From Thinopyrum elongatum (lineage: Eukaryota > Streptophyta > Magnoliopsida > Poales > Poaceae), in NCBI GenBank assembly GCA_011799875.1, contig CM022303.1:215604255-215668254 (forward strand): DNA of 64,000 bases. The letters are read 5' to 3'. Both the position numbers and the translations under genes were made by a program. The notes below the pieces were generated by a model. It did no database searches and was not told where the DNA came from. It saw only the letters and a program-made list of their open reading frames with translations. Every line of letters begins with the position of its first letter. The stretch's first letter is position 1. Below are positions 11,674 through 23,782 of the stretch, in pieces.

Positions 11674-11678
11674 TACGC

Positions 11679-12657
11679 TGTTGAAATATTAGGGTGGGCC
11701 TAGGGCCCATCTAACAATTTCTGAAAATCTCTAAGGGCCCATGTGGGTTTATTGGCACTAGGTGTAGTGGGAAGTTTAGTCCCACCCCGGAAGTTGGAGA
11801 GGAGTTGGACCTCCTTATAAGGGTTTCGCTTCCACATGTTATTGGAGCTTGAGAAGAGAAGAGGCCCTCGCGCACTCCTCCTCCGCTGCCCACCTCGCCA
11901 TGCCTCGCCACGACGCGCCGCGGGTTGCGGGAATGATCCGAGCCGAGCTCACACCAACGCGCTTATTTTTGCCAGTCAGTAACGGAGACTTTCTGACAGC
12001 TGGGCCACGATCTGAGACATCGGATCATGGGTTGTCATGGACTCGGACATGGGTCGAGCCCACGTCTCTCCACGCAGCTGCGCCTATATAAGTGTGAGGT
12101 GTCTCCTAACCCTAGCCGCCATGAACAGATCACATCTGCTCCTCGCCCACCGTCGTTCCTTTGCTGCTGCCACCGTCGGTGACTCCATCTCGTCTGCCAC
12201 GTACACGGTCGACCGGCTAGCAAGTCTCTGAAACCCCGCCTCTCCGGATCCTATACGGGAGAGGGGAGAATAGGTTTTTGGGAAGCGAATACGCGACTGC
12301 TCGCCTCTGATCTGCTACTTCCTCTACGTCTGAGTCGTCTTCATCAACACCATGTCTCAGACCAAAGCCGACCGTCTCGCCGCCGAGAAGCTCGAGGCCG
12401 ACAAGAAGGCAGCCGAGGACGCCGCTGCTGCCACCGCCGTCGCGGCCTCTGCATGGCCTACTGGAGGGTATAACAAATTTATCCCGCTCCTACTGTTTTC
12501 TGTTTTAGCCATGCTAGCGTTATACGTAGATCTGTCTGCAATTAGCGTAGTATGTGCTTGCATGATTGAATATCAGTATGCGATTATTTCTGTCAATGCC
12601 ATGCTAGTGATTTACTCGTGGATTAAATTAATCAAAAAATTGCCTATTTATTCAACA
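11679..12657 (+). repeat. 5' LTR of the Copia element (979 bp)
   Basis: It pairs with 17109-18084. It holds the TATA box at 12085 and, unusually, an ATG-started ORF (12352) that runs through the LTR end into gag. The recognisable gag start lies only after a T-rich stretch (see the gag-pol entry). Confidence 0.95.
12085..12091 (+). promoter_or_regulatory. TATA box in the 5' LTR
   Basis: TATATAA in the context GCGCCTATATAAGTG, conserved in the 3' LTR near 17515-17521. Transcription would start about 30 bases downstream, before the ATG at 12352. Confidence 0.7.
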
Positions 12658-15600
12658 ATCCAAAAACCTATCATGTGTAGGAATTTTTCGGCAAGTGGCT
12701 TTGCCGCTGCACTGAAACCTTATAAGTTTACCGGTACGTACTTTAAGCATTGGCAGACTAAGACCACTTTATGGCTCGCGGCTATGAACATGTTCTGGGT
12801 CGCCGGTGTCTCCACGGGAATGATTGCTCCTGAATAGGAGAAGGCGTTCAGGGAGGCCACCGTCGTATTTCTCGGAGCAGTTCTTAGCGTGATCGGAGAT
12901 AAATTGGTCGACGCATATTTACATGTGCGTGTCGCCAAGGACTTGTGGGAGGCACTCGAATCTAAATTCGGGGCCACCGATGCTGGGAGCGAAATGTATA
13001 TTATAGAGCAGTTCCACGATTACAAGATGGTTGAAAACCGTCCTATACTGGAGCAGGCTCATGAGATAATATGCATCATTAAGGAGCTTGAGCTTCTTAA
13101 GTGCGATTTACAGGGCAAGTTTGTCGCGGGCTGCATAATCGTTAAGCTCCCTAATTCCTGGAGGAACTTTGCCACCACTCTGAAACATCGGAGGCGTGAA
13201 TTCTCAGTGGAGGATGTCATTGGCCATTTGAGTGTTGAGCAGAATTCGAGGGCAAAGGACTCGCACGGAAAAGGGGCCGAAGGGACTTCTATCGCCAACA
13301 TGGTGAACCAGAGGAACTTCAACTCCCACAAGCCCAAGGGAAAGAATGGTGTCCAACACAATACCGACTTTAAGAAGAAGGGTAAGAAGACCTTCAAGAA
13401 GAACAAGAAGGATGAGGGCTGCTTTACTTGTGGTTCGGTTGAACATTGGGCCAACAAGTGCCCAAACAAGTTCAAGAAGTCAGGACAGGACTCCAAGTCT
13501 GTCAACATGATTATGGGCAGCAATGAGAATGGTGCATCTGGGTACGGTAATTTATTTACAGTTTTTTCAGTGTTTCAGCCCACTAATTGGTGGGTGGACA
13601 CAGGTGCAGGTGTTCATGTGTGTGCTGACATTTCATTGTTCACTTCTTACCAGGTCACAGGCCACGGGTCCGTATTGATGGGGAATGGCGCGAGTGCTTC
13701 TGTTCATGGTGTTGGCACGGTCAATCTGAAGTTTACTTCTGGAAGGATCATGCAGCTGAAGAACGTGCAGCATGTCCCCGCCATCAAGAAGAACCTCATT
13801 AGTGGCTCCCTTCTATGTGGAGAAGGGTTTAAGTTGGTCTTCGAGTCTAATAAATTAGTTGTTACTAAATATGGACTATTTGTTGGAAAAGGTTACGAGA
13901 GAGGAGGGATGTTCCGCCTTTCCCTCACAGATTTTGTAATAAAGTCGTGAACCATATTCATTCGAGTGTTAATGAATCTGAAGTTCGGCATTCACGTCTT
14001 TGTCACATTAGTTTCGGTGTTATGATGCGGCTAGCTAAGTTGGATTTAATCCCGAGTTTCACTTTAGCCAAAGGTTCTAAGTGCCTTTCATGTCTGCAAG
14101 CTAAGCAACCTCTCAAGCCTCACAAGGCTGCGGAGGAGAGACACTTGGCACCATTAGAACTCATACATTCTGGTCTTTGTGAGATGAATGGTGTGTTGAC
14201 TAAAGGTGGAAAGAAATACTTCATGACATTGATAGATGATTCCACTAGATATTGCTATGTGTATCTGTTAAATACTAAAGATGAGGCTCTACACTACTTT
14301 AAAATCTATAAGGCAGAAGTTGAGAATCAACTTGAAAAGAAAATTAAACGAGTCCGATCAGATCATGGTGGACAGTACTTCTCGAGTGAGTTTGATTCTT
14401 TTTGTGTGGAACACGGCATTATTCATGAGTGGACGCCTCCCTATTCACCCCAGTCAAACGGGGTTGCTGAGCAGAAAAACCGTACTCTAACTAATTTGGT
14501 TAACGCCATGTTAGATACATTGGGTTTATCCAAGCCATGGTGGGGGAGGCTATATTGATGGCATGTCATGTCCTGAATAAAGTTCCGGCAAAGGATAATG
14601 AGATCACTGCCTATGAGAAATGGGCGAAGAGAAGGACAACACGCTCGTACTTGCGTACTTGGGGCTGTCTGGCGAAAGTCAATATGCCTATCCCCAAAAA
14701 GCGCAAGCTTGGACCAAAGACTATGGACTGCGTTAATTTGGGATACGCTAAGAATAGTGTTGGCTATAGATTTCTAGTAGTGAAATCTGAGGTACCTGAC
14801 CAGAAGGTCGGTACAATTATGGAGTCTAAGGATGCTACATTCTTCGAGGATATTTTTCCTATGAGAGAGATGCAAAGCACTTCTAGACAGGAATGTGAGG
14901 AGACTCCTGAGCCTGCCATTCCTATGGAATATTATGAACAAACACATGATGAAAATCCTGAGGTGGATGACGAGGAAACCCTTGGTAGGGGCAAGAGACA
15001 AAGGACTGCAAAGACCTTTGGTGATGATTTCTTCGTGTACCTCGTGGATGATACTCTCACTTCTATTTCAGAAGCGTATGCCTCTCCAGAAGCTGACTAC
15101 TGGAAGGATGCGGTCTGTAGTGAGATGGATTCCATCATGGCTAACAGGACATGGGAGATCACTGAGCGTCCCTATGGTTACAAACCATTGGGATGTAAGT
15201 GGGTGTTCAAAAAGAAGCTTAGGCCTGATGGTACGATTGAAAAGTACAAGGCTAGGCTTGTGGCCAAGGGCTATGACCAGAAAGAAGAGGAAGATTTCTT
15301 CGATACTTATTCACCTGTGGCCAGACTGACCACCATTTGAGTCTTACTCTCGCTGGCGGCCTCGCATGGTCTTCTCGTCCACCAGATGGATGTTAAGAGA
15401 GCTAAACGAGGAAATCTACATGCAACAGCCAGATGGCTTTGTGATAGATGGTCAGGAAAGAAAGGTGTGTAGGTTGCTGAAATCTTTATATGGCCTGAAA
15501 CAAGCACCTAAGCAATGGCATGATAAGTTTAATACAACTCTGACATCTGTTGGCTTCGTTGTTAATGAAGCTGACAAATGTGTATACTATCGCCATGGTG

Positions 15601-16580
15601 GGGGCGAAGGAGTTATACTGTGCTTGTATATTGATGACATACTGATATTCGGAACCAACCTCAAAGTCATTGAGGAGGTCAAGTCATTTCTGTCTCAGAA
15701 CTTTGAGATGAAAGACCTTCGTGTGGCTGATGTTATCTTGAACATCAAGCTACTGAGAGATGATGATGGTGGGATTACACTTCTGCAATCCCATTATGTT
15801 GAGGAGGTGTTGAGTCATTTTGGATATTCGGACTGCACACCATCTCAAACACCATATGATCCTAGCGTGTTCATTCGAAAGTTCGAAGGCACGGCTAAAG
15901 ATCAATTGAGATACTCTCAAATCATAGGTTCACTCATGTACCAAGCGAGCGCAACGAGGCCTGACATCGCATTTGCTGTGAGCAAAATGAGCCGATTTGT
16001 TTTCAAACCGGGTGATGTACACTGGCATGCTGTTGAAAGAGTTATGTGCTATCTGAAAGGTACTATGAACTATGGACTTCACTATACTGAATACCCGTCG
16101 GTACTTGAAGGGTATAGTGGTGCGAATTGGATCTCTGATGCTGATGAGATGAAGGCCACAACTGGGTATATGTTTACTCTTGGAGGTGACGTTGTTTCCT
16201 GGAAGTATTGCAAGCAAACGATCTTAACGAGATCGACAATGGAAGTAGAATTAACAGCATTAGACACATCTGGTGTCGAAGCAGGATGGCTTCGAGATCT
16301 TTTGATGGACTTGCCATTGGTTGATAAATCGGTTCCGGCTATCCTTATGAACTGTGACAATCAGACTGTCATCACCAACGTGAAGAGTTCAAAGGACGAA
16401 ATGAAGTCCAACAAACACATAAGAATGAGATTAAAAGCTGTCAGAAAATTAAGAAACTTCAGAGTGATAGCGTTGGAGTATGTCCACATGTCTAAGAATC
16501 TGGCAAATCCCTTTACTAAAGGGCTATCACGTGTTGTGATAGATAATGCATCGAGGGAGATGGGTATGAGACCCACATGA
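12352..16580 (+). pseudogene. Copia gag-pol polyprotein, broken
   Basis: The ATG at 12352 lies inside the LTR and starts MSQTKADRLAAEKLEADKK. The frame stays open across the LTR end, through a hydrophobic T-rich segment, into gag (LKPYKFTGTYFKHWQ near 12715). TAG at 12835 breaks it; 12889-13950 then holds gag, a CCHC knuckle (13420-13461) and a protease VDTGAG (near 13594). A frame change near 13947 leads to the integrase (HSRLCH, LIDDSTR, RSDHGGQYF). A shift near 14545, then TGA at 15338 and a deletion near 15395 within the RT (loss of the TAFLNG stretch) follow. The last frame (15366-16580) carries LYIDDILIFG and RNase H (NCDNQTVIT), ending MGMRPT at TGA 16578. Five lesions at least. Confidence 0.9.
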
Positions 16581-17108
16581 GTTGCCATGGTGGTAACCCA
16601 ACCTATGTGATCGGAGATCCCGTGAAGTAGGACCTGGGAAAACAAGCCAGTGGTGAACTGAGGAGAGTAACTATACTAACCCACTCCGTTGGAGATGTAA
16701 TACTCTCAATACTGTATGGTAGGATGACTATTGTCTTAATGTGTTCCAAAGCTTATGTAAGCAAGATGCTATCCTACAGAGCGATCTTTGGAGGAACACA
16801 CCTATATGAGCCCGACTGCTGGTCACAGTCTATGAGATTGGGGCGATCTCTAGTAAGCTCATGAATAGGCCAGGAGTGTGACTTATATGCTCCACCCGAG
16901 GGGTCAGCCTTCGGCAGCCTGACATGTGGTGAAGCTTCTTTACGCCAAACTAACAATTCAAGGCTTAGTCCATTGTTCGGTTGTGAAGGAGTGTAGCTAC
17001 TTGCTCTAGGTAAAGTTCAACCTTAACAGGTCTTCACTGAAACACTGGTATATCGAAACAGCAATTGGAACAGAGGACACAATGGGCCCTCGAGATCTGG
17101 TAGGGGGT
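16581..17108 (+). other. 3' untranslated region and polypurine tract of the Copia element
   Basis: No coding potential. It ends in GGTAGGGGGT immediately before the 3' LTR, which fits a polypurine tract. Confidence 0.7.
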
Positions 17109-18084
17109 TATTGAAATATTAGGGTGGGCCTAGGGCCCATCTAATAATTTCTGAAAATCTCTAAGGGCCCATGTGGGTTTATTGGCACTAGGTGTAGTGG
17201 GAAGTTTAGTCCCACCCCGGAAGTTGGAGAGGAGTTGGACCTCCTTATAAGGGTTTCTTTTCCACATGCTATTGGAGCTTGAGAAGAGAAGAGGCCCTGG
17301 CGCACTCCTCCTCCGCCGCCTGCCTCGCCACACCTCGTCACAACACGTCGCGCCGCACCGCGGGTTGCGGGAATGAGCCGAGCTCACACCTACGCTTTTA
17401 TTTTTGCCAGTCAGTAACGGAGAGTTTTTTGACAGCTGGGCCACGATCTGAGACATCGGATCGTGGGCTATCACGGACGTGGGTCGAGCCCACGTCTCTC
17501 CACGCGGCTGCGCCTATATAAGTGTGAGGTGTCTCCTAACCCTAGCCGCCACTAGCAGATCACTTCTGCTCCTCCCCCATCGTCGTTCCTTTGCTGCTGC
17601 CACCGGTGACTCCATCCCATCCGCCGCATACACGGTCGACGAGAGAGCAGGTCTCTGAAACCCCGCCTCTCCAGATCCTGTACGGGAGAGGGGCGAATAG
17701 GTTTTTGGGAAGCGACTACGCAACTGCTCGCCTCCAATCCGCTACTTCCTCTACGTCCGAGTCGTCTTCATCAACGCCATGTCTCAGACCGAAGCCGGCC
17801 GTCTCTCCGCCGAGAAGCTCGAGGCCGACAAGAAGGCAGTCGAGGACGCCACTGCTGCCACCGCCGCCGCGGCCTCTACATGGCCTACTGGAGGGTATAA
17901 CACGTTTATCCCGCTCCTACTATTTTTTGTTTTAGCCATGCTAGCGTTATACGTAGATCTGTCTGCAATTAGTGTAGTATGTGCTTGCATGATTGAATAT
18001 CAGTATGTGATTATTTCTGTCGATGCCATGCTAGTGATTTACTCATGGATTAAATTAATCAAAAAATTGCCTATTTATTCAACA
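17109..18084 (+). repeat. 3' LTR of the Copia element (976 bp)
   Basis: It pairs with 11679-12657. The first two bases are TA instead of TG. The LTR-internal ORF is also open here (17779-18117) and runs a few codons into the flanking sequence. Confidence 0.95.
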
Positions 18085-18089
18085 TACGC

Positions 18090-18537
18090 ACCCTTTCCGG
18101 CTTCTACTACTCACTAGTACTTCCAATCATGCGCACCCAGCTTGGTAACACTGTCGCAATTCGTGAAGTCCAGTCAGGTTTTCTATATAAACTGAGTGAA
18201 ATGAAGATGAGTTAGACTCCCAAAACTCGTTTCAATTTCAAATAGACAGAAAATTTCAGAAAATTAAAGCAAACGGGAGCGGCAAGTTTCAGAAAATTGA
18301 CGGGGAATAGGGGACCGAATCGGATTCAGAAAAAAGAAATCCGTCCGTGTTTCTATTTGGAAATTTGACGCGTCCTCCGTCGCCTGCAAGTCCATCGGAT
18401 ATAAGTATCAGCACACCTTCACGTCCATATCGCCGGCCACCTCTGCTCCCAGATCCCAATCGCCTGCCCTCGATCCACATCGACGCCCTTGCTAGCTAGC
18501 TAGCTAGAAGCAGCAGATTGGGCACCCGCCGGGCAGG
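18090..18537. other. Region upstream of the NAC-like pseudogene
   Basis: Non-coding. It holds TATA-like CTATATAAAC near 18182-18191 and an AGCT repeat just before the ATG. It may include a relic promoter and 5' UTR of the downstream gene, but this cannot be shown from sequence alone. Confidence 0.4.
18491..18507 (+). repeat. (GCTA)n short repeat
   Basis: GCTAGCTAGCTAGCTAG, about four units, 31 bases before the NAC ATG, in the presumed 5' UTR. Confidence 0.9.
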
Positions 18538-19917
18538 ATGGAAGGGCTCGATGTCTACCAGCACTACCGCTTGAACCCTACAGAAGTGGAGGCCGTGACT
18601 TACTACCTGCCATGCCTCATCGCCGGCCAGCTGCATGGCACCGAGAAATTCATCCACCACGTTGACATCTACGCCTGCGAGCCCAAGGATCTCGCTGCCC
18701 AGATTGCGCCCGTGCCGCAGGCCGCGAACAGCGGCAACCGCTTCTTCTTCACCACGTGCAAGAGCAAGAACGGAAGCAGAACTCAAAGCGTGCTCAGTGC
18801 CGGCGATGGCACCTGGAGCATCCAGAAGACTACGGAGATTAAGCACGCGGGAGGCAAGGTAGGCGAGGTCAAGAACCTGTCGTTCAAGAAAAAGGGCAAG
18901 TCAACCGGCTGGGTCATGGAGGAGTACCGATGCTTGCTGCCAGAGGCCATCGTCACCGACGGGGTGAAGGTGTTTTGCAAGATGCACTTGGCTCAGCATC
19001 CTCCTGACCCGGCCCGCCAAGAATCGGCCGCGTACAGGCTTCAAGAACCGCAACAAGAGCCTGTGACTGCGAGCACACATGCACAGAAGCAGCCAGTGCC
19101 GCGACCAGAGCACGGATAGAAGAGGCCGGCGCCGGCTGCTGCCGCCGATCCTCATCCATCGTGCCCAAACAAGAGGATGCGAGTAGCAGTCCCTGTCCCG
19201 GCACCTGCCACACCGTCGTTCTTGATGTATGATGAGGCAACCAGAGCAATGTATGGCCCACTGGCTCGTACCAACTTCCCTGTTTAGGATGCACAACTAC
19301 CTGCTGTGGCTGTTCCAGCGGCAATCAAAGGTGCTTCAGCATCATGCGAATCCACTATAACATCCTACCACTCGGACGTTGCTTCTTCCTCACATAATAA
19401 GCAGCGACAAACTCAAGCTCCTGCAATTTCCTCCCAGTCAGATGTGCTGGAGTCTGTCAAGCATTACAGCCAACAACAGATGATTGTTCCTGAGGCTGGT
19501 TCAAGCATTGCAAGGAGCACATCTGAAGAGGAGCCATTGGAGCCTATTTCCGATTTGACGGATGGGGAGGAAGATGGTTTTGATATTGAAGAACTAATGA
19601 GAATGATGGAAGACGACCCAATTGAAGTTGAGCCGGTCACCGGAGCCAACACTGGCATGGAGATGGGCCAACAGGACCTCTGTACCTGGATACCTTGGAC
19701 CAAGGCATGCTGGAGGACATGCTGCAGTCCGATTGTACTTACCCAATGTTGAGATCAGAGGATCGGGCCATCCACAACCCTGCTTCCCATGATGCTGACA
19801 AGGAGAAGAGGTGCAATGTCGCGTCGGATCTTGACGCTCCATCGCTTCAGGGACAGGACCACTTGTTCAAACCACGGCCGTGCTCCTTCGATCCATTTGA
19901 AGCAGTGTGGTAGGCCA
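18538..19917 (+). pseudogene. Chimeric transcription-factor pseudogene: NAC domain joined to a DREB2-type C-terminus
   Basis: The ATG at 18538 opens a divergent NAC DNA-binding domain: subdomain A (YRLNPTEVEAVTYYL), B (HHVDIYACEPKDLAAQ), C (RFFFTTCKSKNGSRTQSV), D (VGEVKNLSFKKKGKSTGWV) and E (VFCKMHL), to about residue 155. The same frame meets TAG at 19117, continues with a basic patch (CPNKRMRV), then enters the last 20 or so residues of an AP2/ERF domain (YDEATRAMYGPLARTNFP, from 19228). TAG at 19285 follows. Next is the acidic tail known from cereal DREB2 proteins (SSIARSTSEEEPLEPI, then GFDIEELMRMMEDDPIEVEP, to about 19640). A one-base loss near 19676 moves the end (MLEDMLQSD, SEDRAIHNPASHDA) to another frame, which stops at 19915. 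Most of the AP2 domain is missing. Two TAG codons and one frameshift make it a pseudogene. Confidence 0.75.
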
Positions 19918-21932
19918 AAGAGGCGCTCAAGAAGAGAACAATCTTCACGCTGGACCGCTTGGAGGACACAACTTCTTCTCGTCCGCAAGTGTCCATTAAA
20001 TCCGATGTTGAAATTCTTTTCGAAGTGTATACGAGGATACTCACTAGCTGATATATTAGTTGGTCCTTGTACGATCGCCACGTATGTACCTCTGAGCAAT
20101 TTGCTCCACTTGTTCATGCAAGCTAAAACTGTTGTTGTTCTTCTTCTTGCCCCTGTGACTAGTACTTCTTCTGCTCTGTTTCTTGTGATGGACCATGTTA
20201 AAACCGCTCTTATCTTTCTGTATTAGGCTCAGATAAGCAAGCATTATGCAGTTATAATCTGGGCAACCGAAGATAGTAACTACGTTTGTAAATAAGAACT
20301 ATTTCACTGCTCGTGATAATCTGCAGAACAACTTCAAGTTCATAAGTTGCAGCGCAAATTCGTTGTGGCAAAAAAGAATTTGTTCTGTCTATTTTGCATC
20401 GCTGAATTCATGTCTTTTATCATCAACTAAAGCCTGATCCTTCTGGGAGATGCCAAAGTATTTAAAAAGTTCAATGAATCGTCGAAATGTTTGGGGTCAA
20501 ACAATCATTATCTTGTAACTTGCCAGTTCAAACATATACAGACCTCAACGTAGAGACTATTAGGCGCATGTCCATGTATGAACCGTGACTGCTTTTAGGA
20601 ATGCTGCAGTGAATGGAATTTGAGTTTAAGCTCTTTGTCACATTAGTCTAGAGCTCTAGGCCCATTAGCTTATTTAGACTCCTCAAATGCAGAATTCAGG
20701 TCAGGTAAGCACACAAAGTTGCTACAAGTTTAGACCATCTTGTGTACGGTCAGTTCCATTGTGGTCATTTGCGGCTGTTGTTCGGTTTTGGCCTGATGGT
20801 TCCTTGTTCTTAGTTCAACTATTGGAATTATCTCTATCATACATCTTGTTGTTTGAATGTTGCATATTGATGGTAGCCTGTAATTATGCATTTAGAAACT
20901 ACAAGTATGTGTTATCTGAATTATTATTATTTCGCATTACAACTTGCAATCTGTGGATTAACCTTTTTGTAGTGACTAGTTAATTGCCCATCCGTTGCCC
21001 GTGCGTTGCAACATAACCTTTTTTAATCTTCAACCATGATCTCTCACGCCTCTACATGTTGCGCTCTCTCACTGTTCCCCTTCTTCAACACTTCTTACCA
21101 TTTACTCTTTTGTGTAAACACTTCTTACAGTGTCAATGTTCATGACTTAGAGTGTGGAGTAGTCATATTTTTCCTTGAAATCTAAGTCCAGTATGTCTGT
21201 CTTGTTGCCAACTGAATTTACAGTATCTAAGTGGTCTCTAAATGCTGCAGTATTTATGTTCATGACTTACTGAACTATGTTATCTTTTGTAACAGTGCCT
21301 TGTTCTAAATAGTTGTATTTTAGCTCCATAGTTCTGTGTAATTTGTCCCTTGATTTTTTGTCACCTCTAAATTTCTCTGTTCATGTGCTTGCTATTCCTT
21401 AATTCACACATGTATAGGAGGTACAAGAGGTTAAATTGAATCTAACCCTCCAATTCTATATGTTTTGATCTCATTTCTGAATTCCCTTTTGTTATTTTCA
21501 TCTCAAACAAGTACCCAGATTTATAAAGATCTAGTGAGCATTCTCAATGTTGTAGAGGAGTGATTTAAAAAGGCTTATGTGACTGATCTTCATTAACTTT
21601 TCTCTCTAACCTTTTTTGCAGTACAAATGATAATGATTTACAGATTGTAGTAGTTGTCTTTTTAGTGCAAACTCTCTACTTATTGATCATTTAAGTCTGA
21701 ACTTTTCTGACAGTTTCGGACTTCCTTTTGTAGTTTCATTGACTATGCATGGTTCCCATCATTCAGTTGTACTTATTTGTTACTGGTATACAAGGAGGCG
21801 ATATGAAGTGCTTGACCTTGATCCAAAAGCTATACACGAAGATCTTCAGTAACCGCAATAGCAATGCCGATTTATAATCTTAAAGGCCTACGTGAAGTGG
21901 CAAGTGGAGCAAGTTTTTCATGCTGGGATTCA
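19918..21932. other. AT/T-rich non-coding stretch after the chimeric pseudogene
   Basis: No credible gene. The first 300 bases could be former 3' UTR. CCCGTGCGTTGCAAC near 20998-21012 is a phrase I associate with grass repeats, but I cannot name an element. The rest resembles intron or UTR sequence in composition. The short ORFs at 19789-20226 and 20687-20983 show no recognisable domain. Confidence 0.5.
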
Positions 21933-22181
21933 TACTCCAATAATCTTCATATATTGCAAAACAATTGTCCATAAATTTTCAGCTCATTTGGAGATGTGCA
22001 GAATAGGTAACTCTGATGTAGCTTTTTCAGGTCCAGAATTCCAGCTACTGGCATTCTCCCTCTTTGTGTAAACCTTGCATATTATGAGAGAAAAGGTATT
22101 AGAATTACTCCCAAAAGCATTATTATGCATAAAAACATTATAAATAACAGTAGGAAAACATGATGCAAAATGGACGTATTA
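21933..22181 (-). repeat. Fragment of an Athila-lineage LTR (family of elements A and C), LTR start, minus strand
   Basis: About 249 bp align by eye to 45233-45481, the end of the C 3' LTR (shared CAGCTCATTTGGA, CCGGCATTCTCCCTC-like, GCATATTATGAGAGAAAAGG, ATGATGCAAAATGGACGTAT). The fragment ends at the LTR terminus (GACGTATTA) and is followed by GTGGG, the target duplication of element C. Confidence 0.9.
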
Positions 22182-22697
22182 GTGGGTTGTTGTGTATGGG
22201 AGTAAAGAGGACTTGATACTTTAATGCTATGGTTGGGTTTTACCTGAATGATCTTTAGTAGTTGCGGATGCTTGCTAGAGTTCCAATCATAAGTGCATAT
22301 GATCCAAGTAGAGAAAGTATGTTAGCTTATGCCTCTCCCTCATATAAAATTGCAATAATGATTATCGGTCCAGTTATCGATTGCCTAGGGACAAATAACT
22401 TTCTTGTGACAAAAAGCTCTCTACTAAAACTAACTTAATTGTTTCTTTATCTAAACAGGCCCTAGATTTTATTTGCGTGTTCTTTATTATCTTGCAAATC
22501 TATCCCTTTACACCTACAAAGTACTTCCAGTTTCATGTTTGTTCTAGGTAAAGCAAACGTTAAGCGTGCGTAGAGTTGTATCGGTGGTCGATAGAACTTG
22601 AAGGGAATATAAATTCTACCTTTAGCTCCTCGTTGGGTTCGACGCTCTTACTTATCGAGAAAGGCTACAATTGATCCCCTATACTTGTGGGTTATCA
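22182..22697 (+). repeat. 3' third of a B-family LTR, plus strand
   Basis: It matches 37906-38421 (end of the 5' LTR of element B) nearly base for base and ends at the LTR terminus (TTGTGGGTTATCA). It begins exactly where element C interrupts the B 3' LTR (GTGGG at 43959-43963). The next five bases, CTCAT (22698-22702), equal the five bases before element B at 36929-36933. Confidence 0.92.
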
Positions 22698-23714
22698 CTC
22701 ATGGCCTTGTGCTCCCATTTGGGTGGACCAACGACATTCCGACAAAACCAATCTATTGCATGACACTCTTCCGGCCACTCCGGCAAACTCCCCTTTGGGC
22801 TATGTCATGGGTGCCCCTGATGCCAACTCTTGACACCCGCCACCTTCGTGGCCGCCACCATCGTGGCAAAACAACACAAACTTGTCCCAAACGGGGACAT
22901 TGTTACCGTACAACTCGGGGACACAAGGTTATGCCTGCCTACCGGGCCAGGGTAGCGCGAGTGCATAACTTTCCCTACTTGGAGGCACCGGCGAGAGGCA
23001 TGACAATAGACCGAATTAGGGCCTCCCCATCCAGGCAAGTGTGGTTGCACTGGTGAGCTCGATTCGGTGGCACCATGACTCGATCAACAGTTTGTTCAAG
23101 TTGAATTATCATCAGGTTTAACTTGAATGAAAATGATTCGAGTCATAGTATGCAATGTGGTGTACAGGGTCATGATAACATGAATATAAGTAACTAATGC
23201 ATCCTACTCAATCGTAGCATATAACATGATCTCTACTGCACACAATAACAATGTGACTAGGAGTAATTCTAATGCAACAAGTTTCACAAGATAAATCATT
23301 AAACTAATTAAGCATATAATGAATTTAATTCAAATAAAACCATTACCATTGCAATGCCATCCTTGCATATGAATGTTGTGGCTTGCCTTAGTTCAGAGGA
23401 GTGTCACAATACTCCTGGTCTTCTCCAACAAAACTAGGCTCTTCTGAAAATAATTTAAATGCAAAAAAGAAAATGTCACATAAAGCATTTTATTGCACCA
23501 AAAATTCTAAACAGCAAGGAAAATTCTCAAATTTTGCAAACAGAAACTTTAGATCAAGACAAAACGGTTGCAAAAAGTTTCAACTCATTTGGACTTATAG
23601 AATAGGATTTATAGCTGGTCAAATATGGTTTTAAATTGAATTAACCAGAATTTCCAGAAGAGGCCATGTCGAAGACGTATTTTGCCAGGGCGCCTCCACT
23701 AGAAAACGGTTCAG

Positions 23715-23716
<2 letters not shown>

Positions 23717-23782
<66 letters not shown>
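23717..23782. repeat. (GA)n microsatellite, about 66 bp
   Basis: Almost uninterrupted GA units, with one GG near 23771. On the transcribed (minus) strand this is a CT tract downstream of the LTR TATA box. Confidence 0.98.

Larger units (their letters stand above)
11679..18084 (+). mobile_element. Copia LTR retrotransposon, complete structure, 6.4 kb
   Basis: Two LTRs (11679-12657 and 17109-18084) start TGTTGAAATATTAGGG-like and end TATTTATTCAACA. They are flanked by the same five bases TACGC (11674-11678 and 18085-18089), so this is one insertion with its target duplication. Internal order is gag, protease, integrase, RT, RNase H. I do not name the family. The LTRs differ by several substitutions and small indels (for example near 11900 against 17330), so the insertion is not recent. 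Confidence 0.95.

Noticed and set aside
20990..21030. CCCGTGCGTTGCAAC phrase as the end of a Helitron or other DNA element
   Set aside because: I could not find a matching second end, hairpin with CTRR, or inverted repeat.
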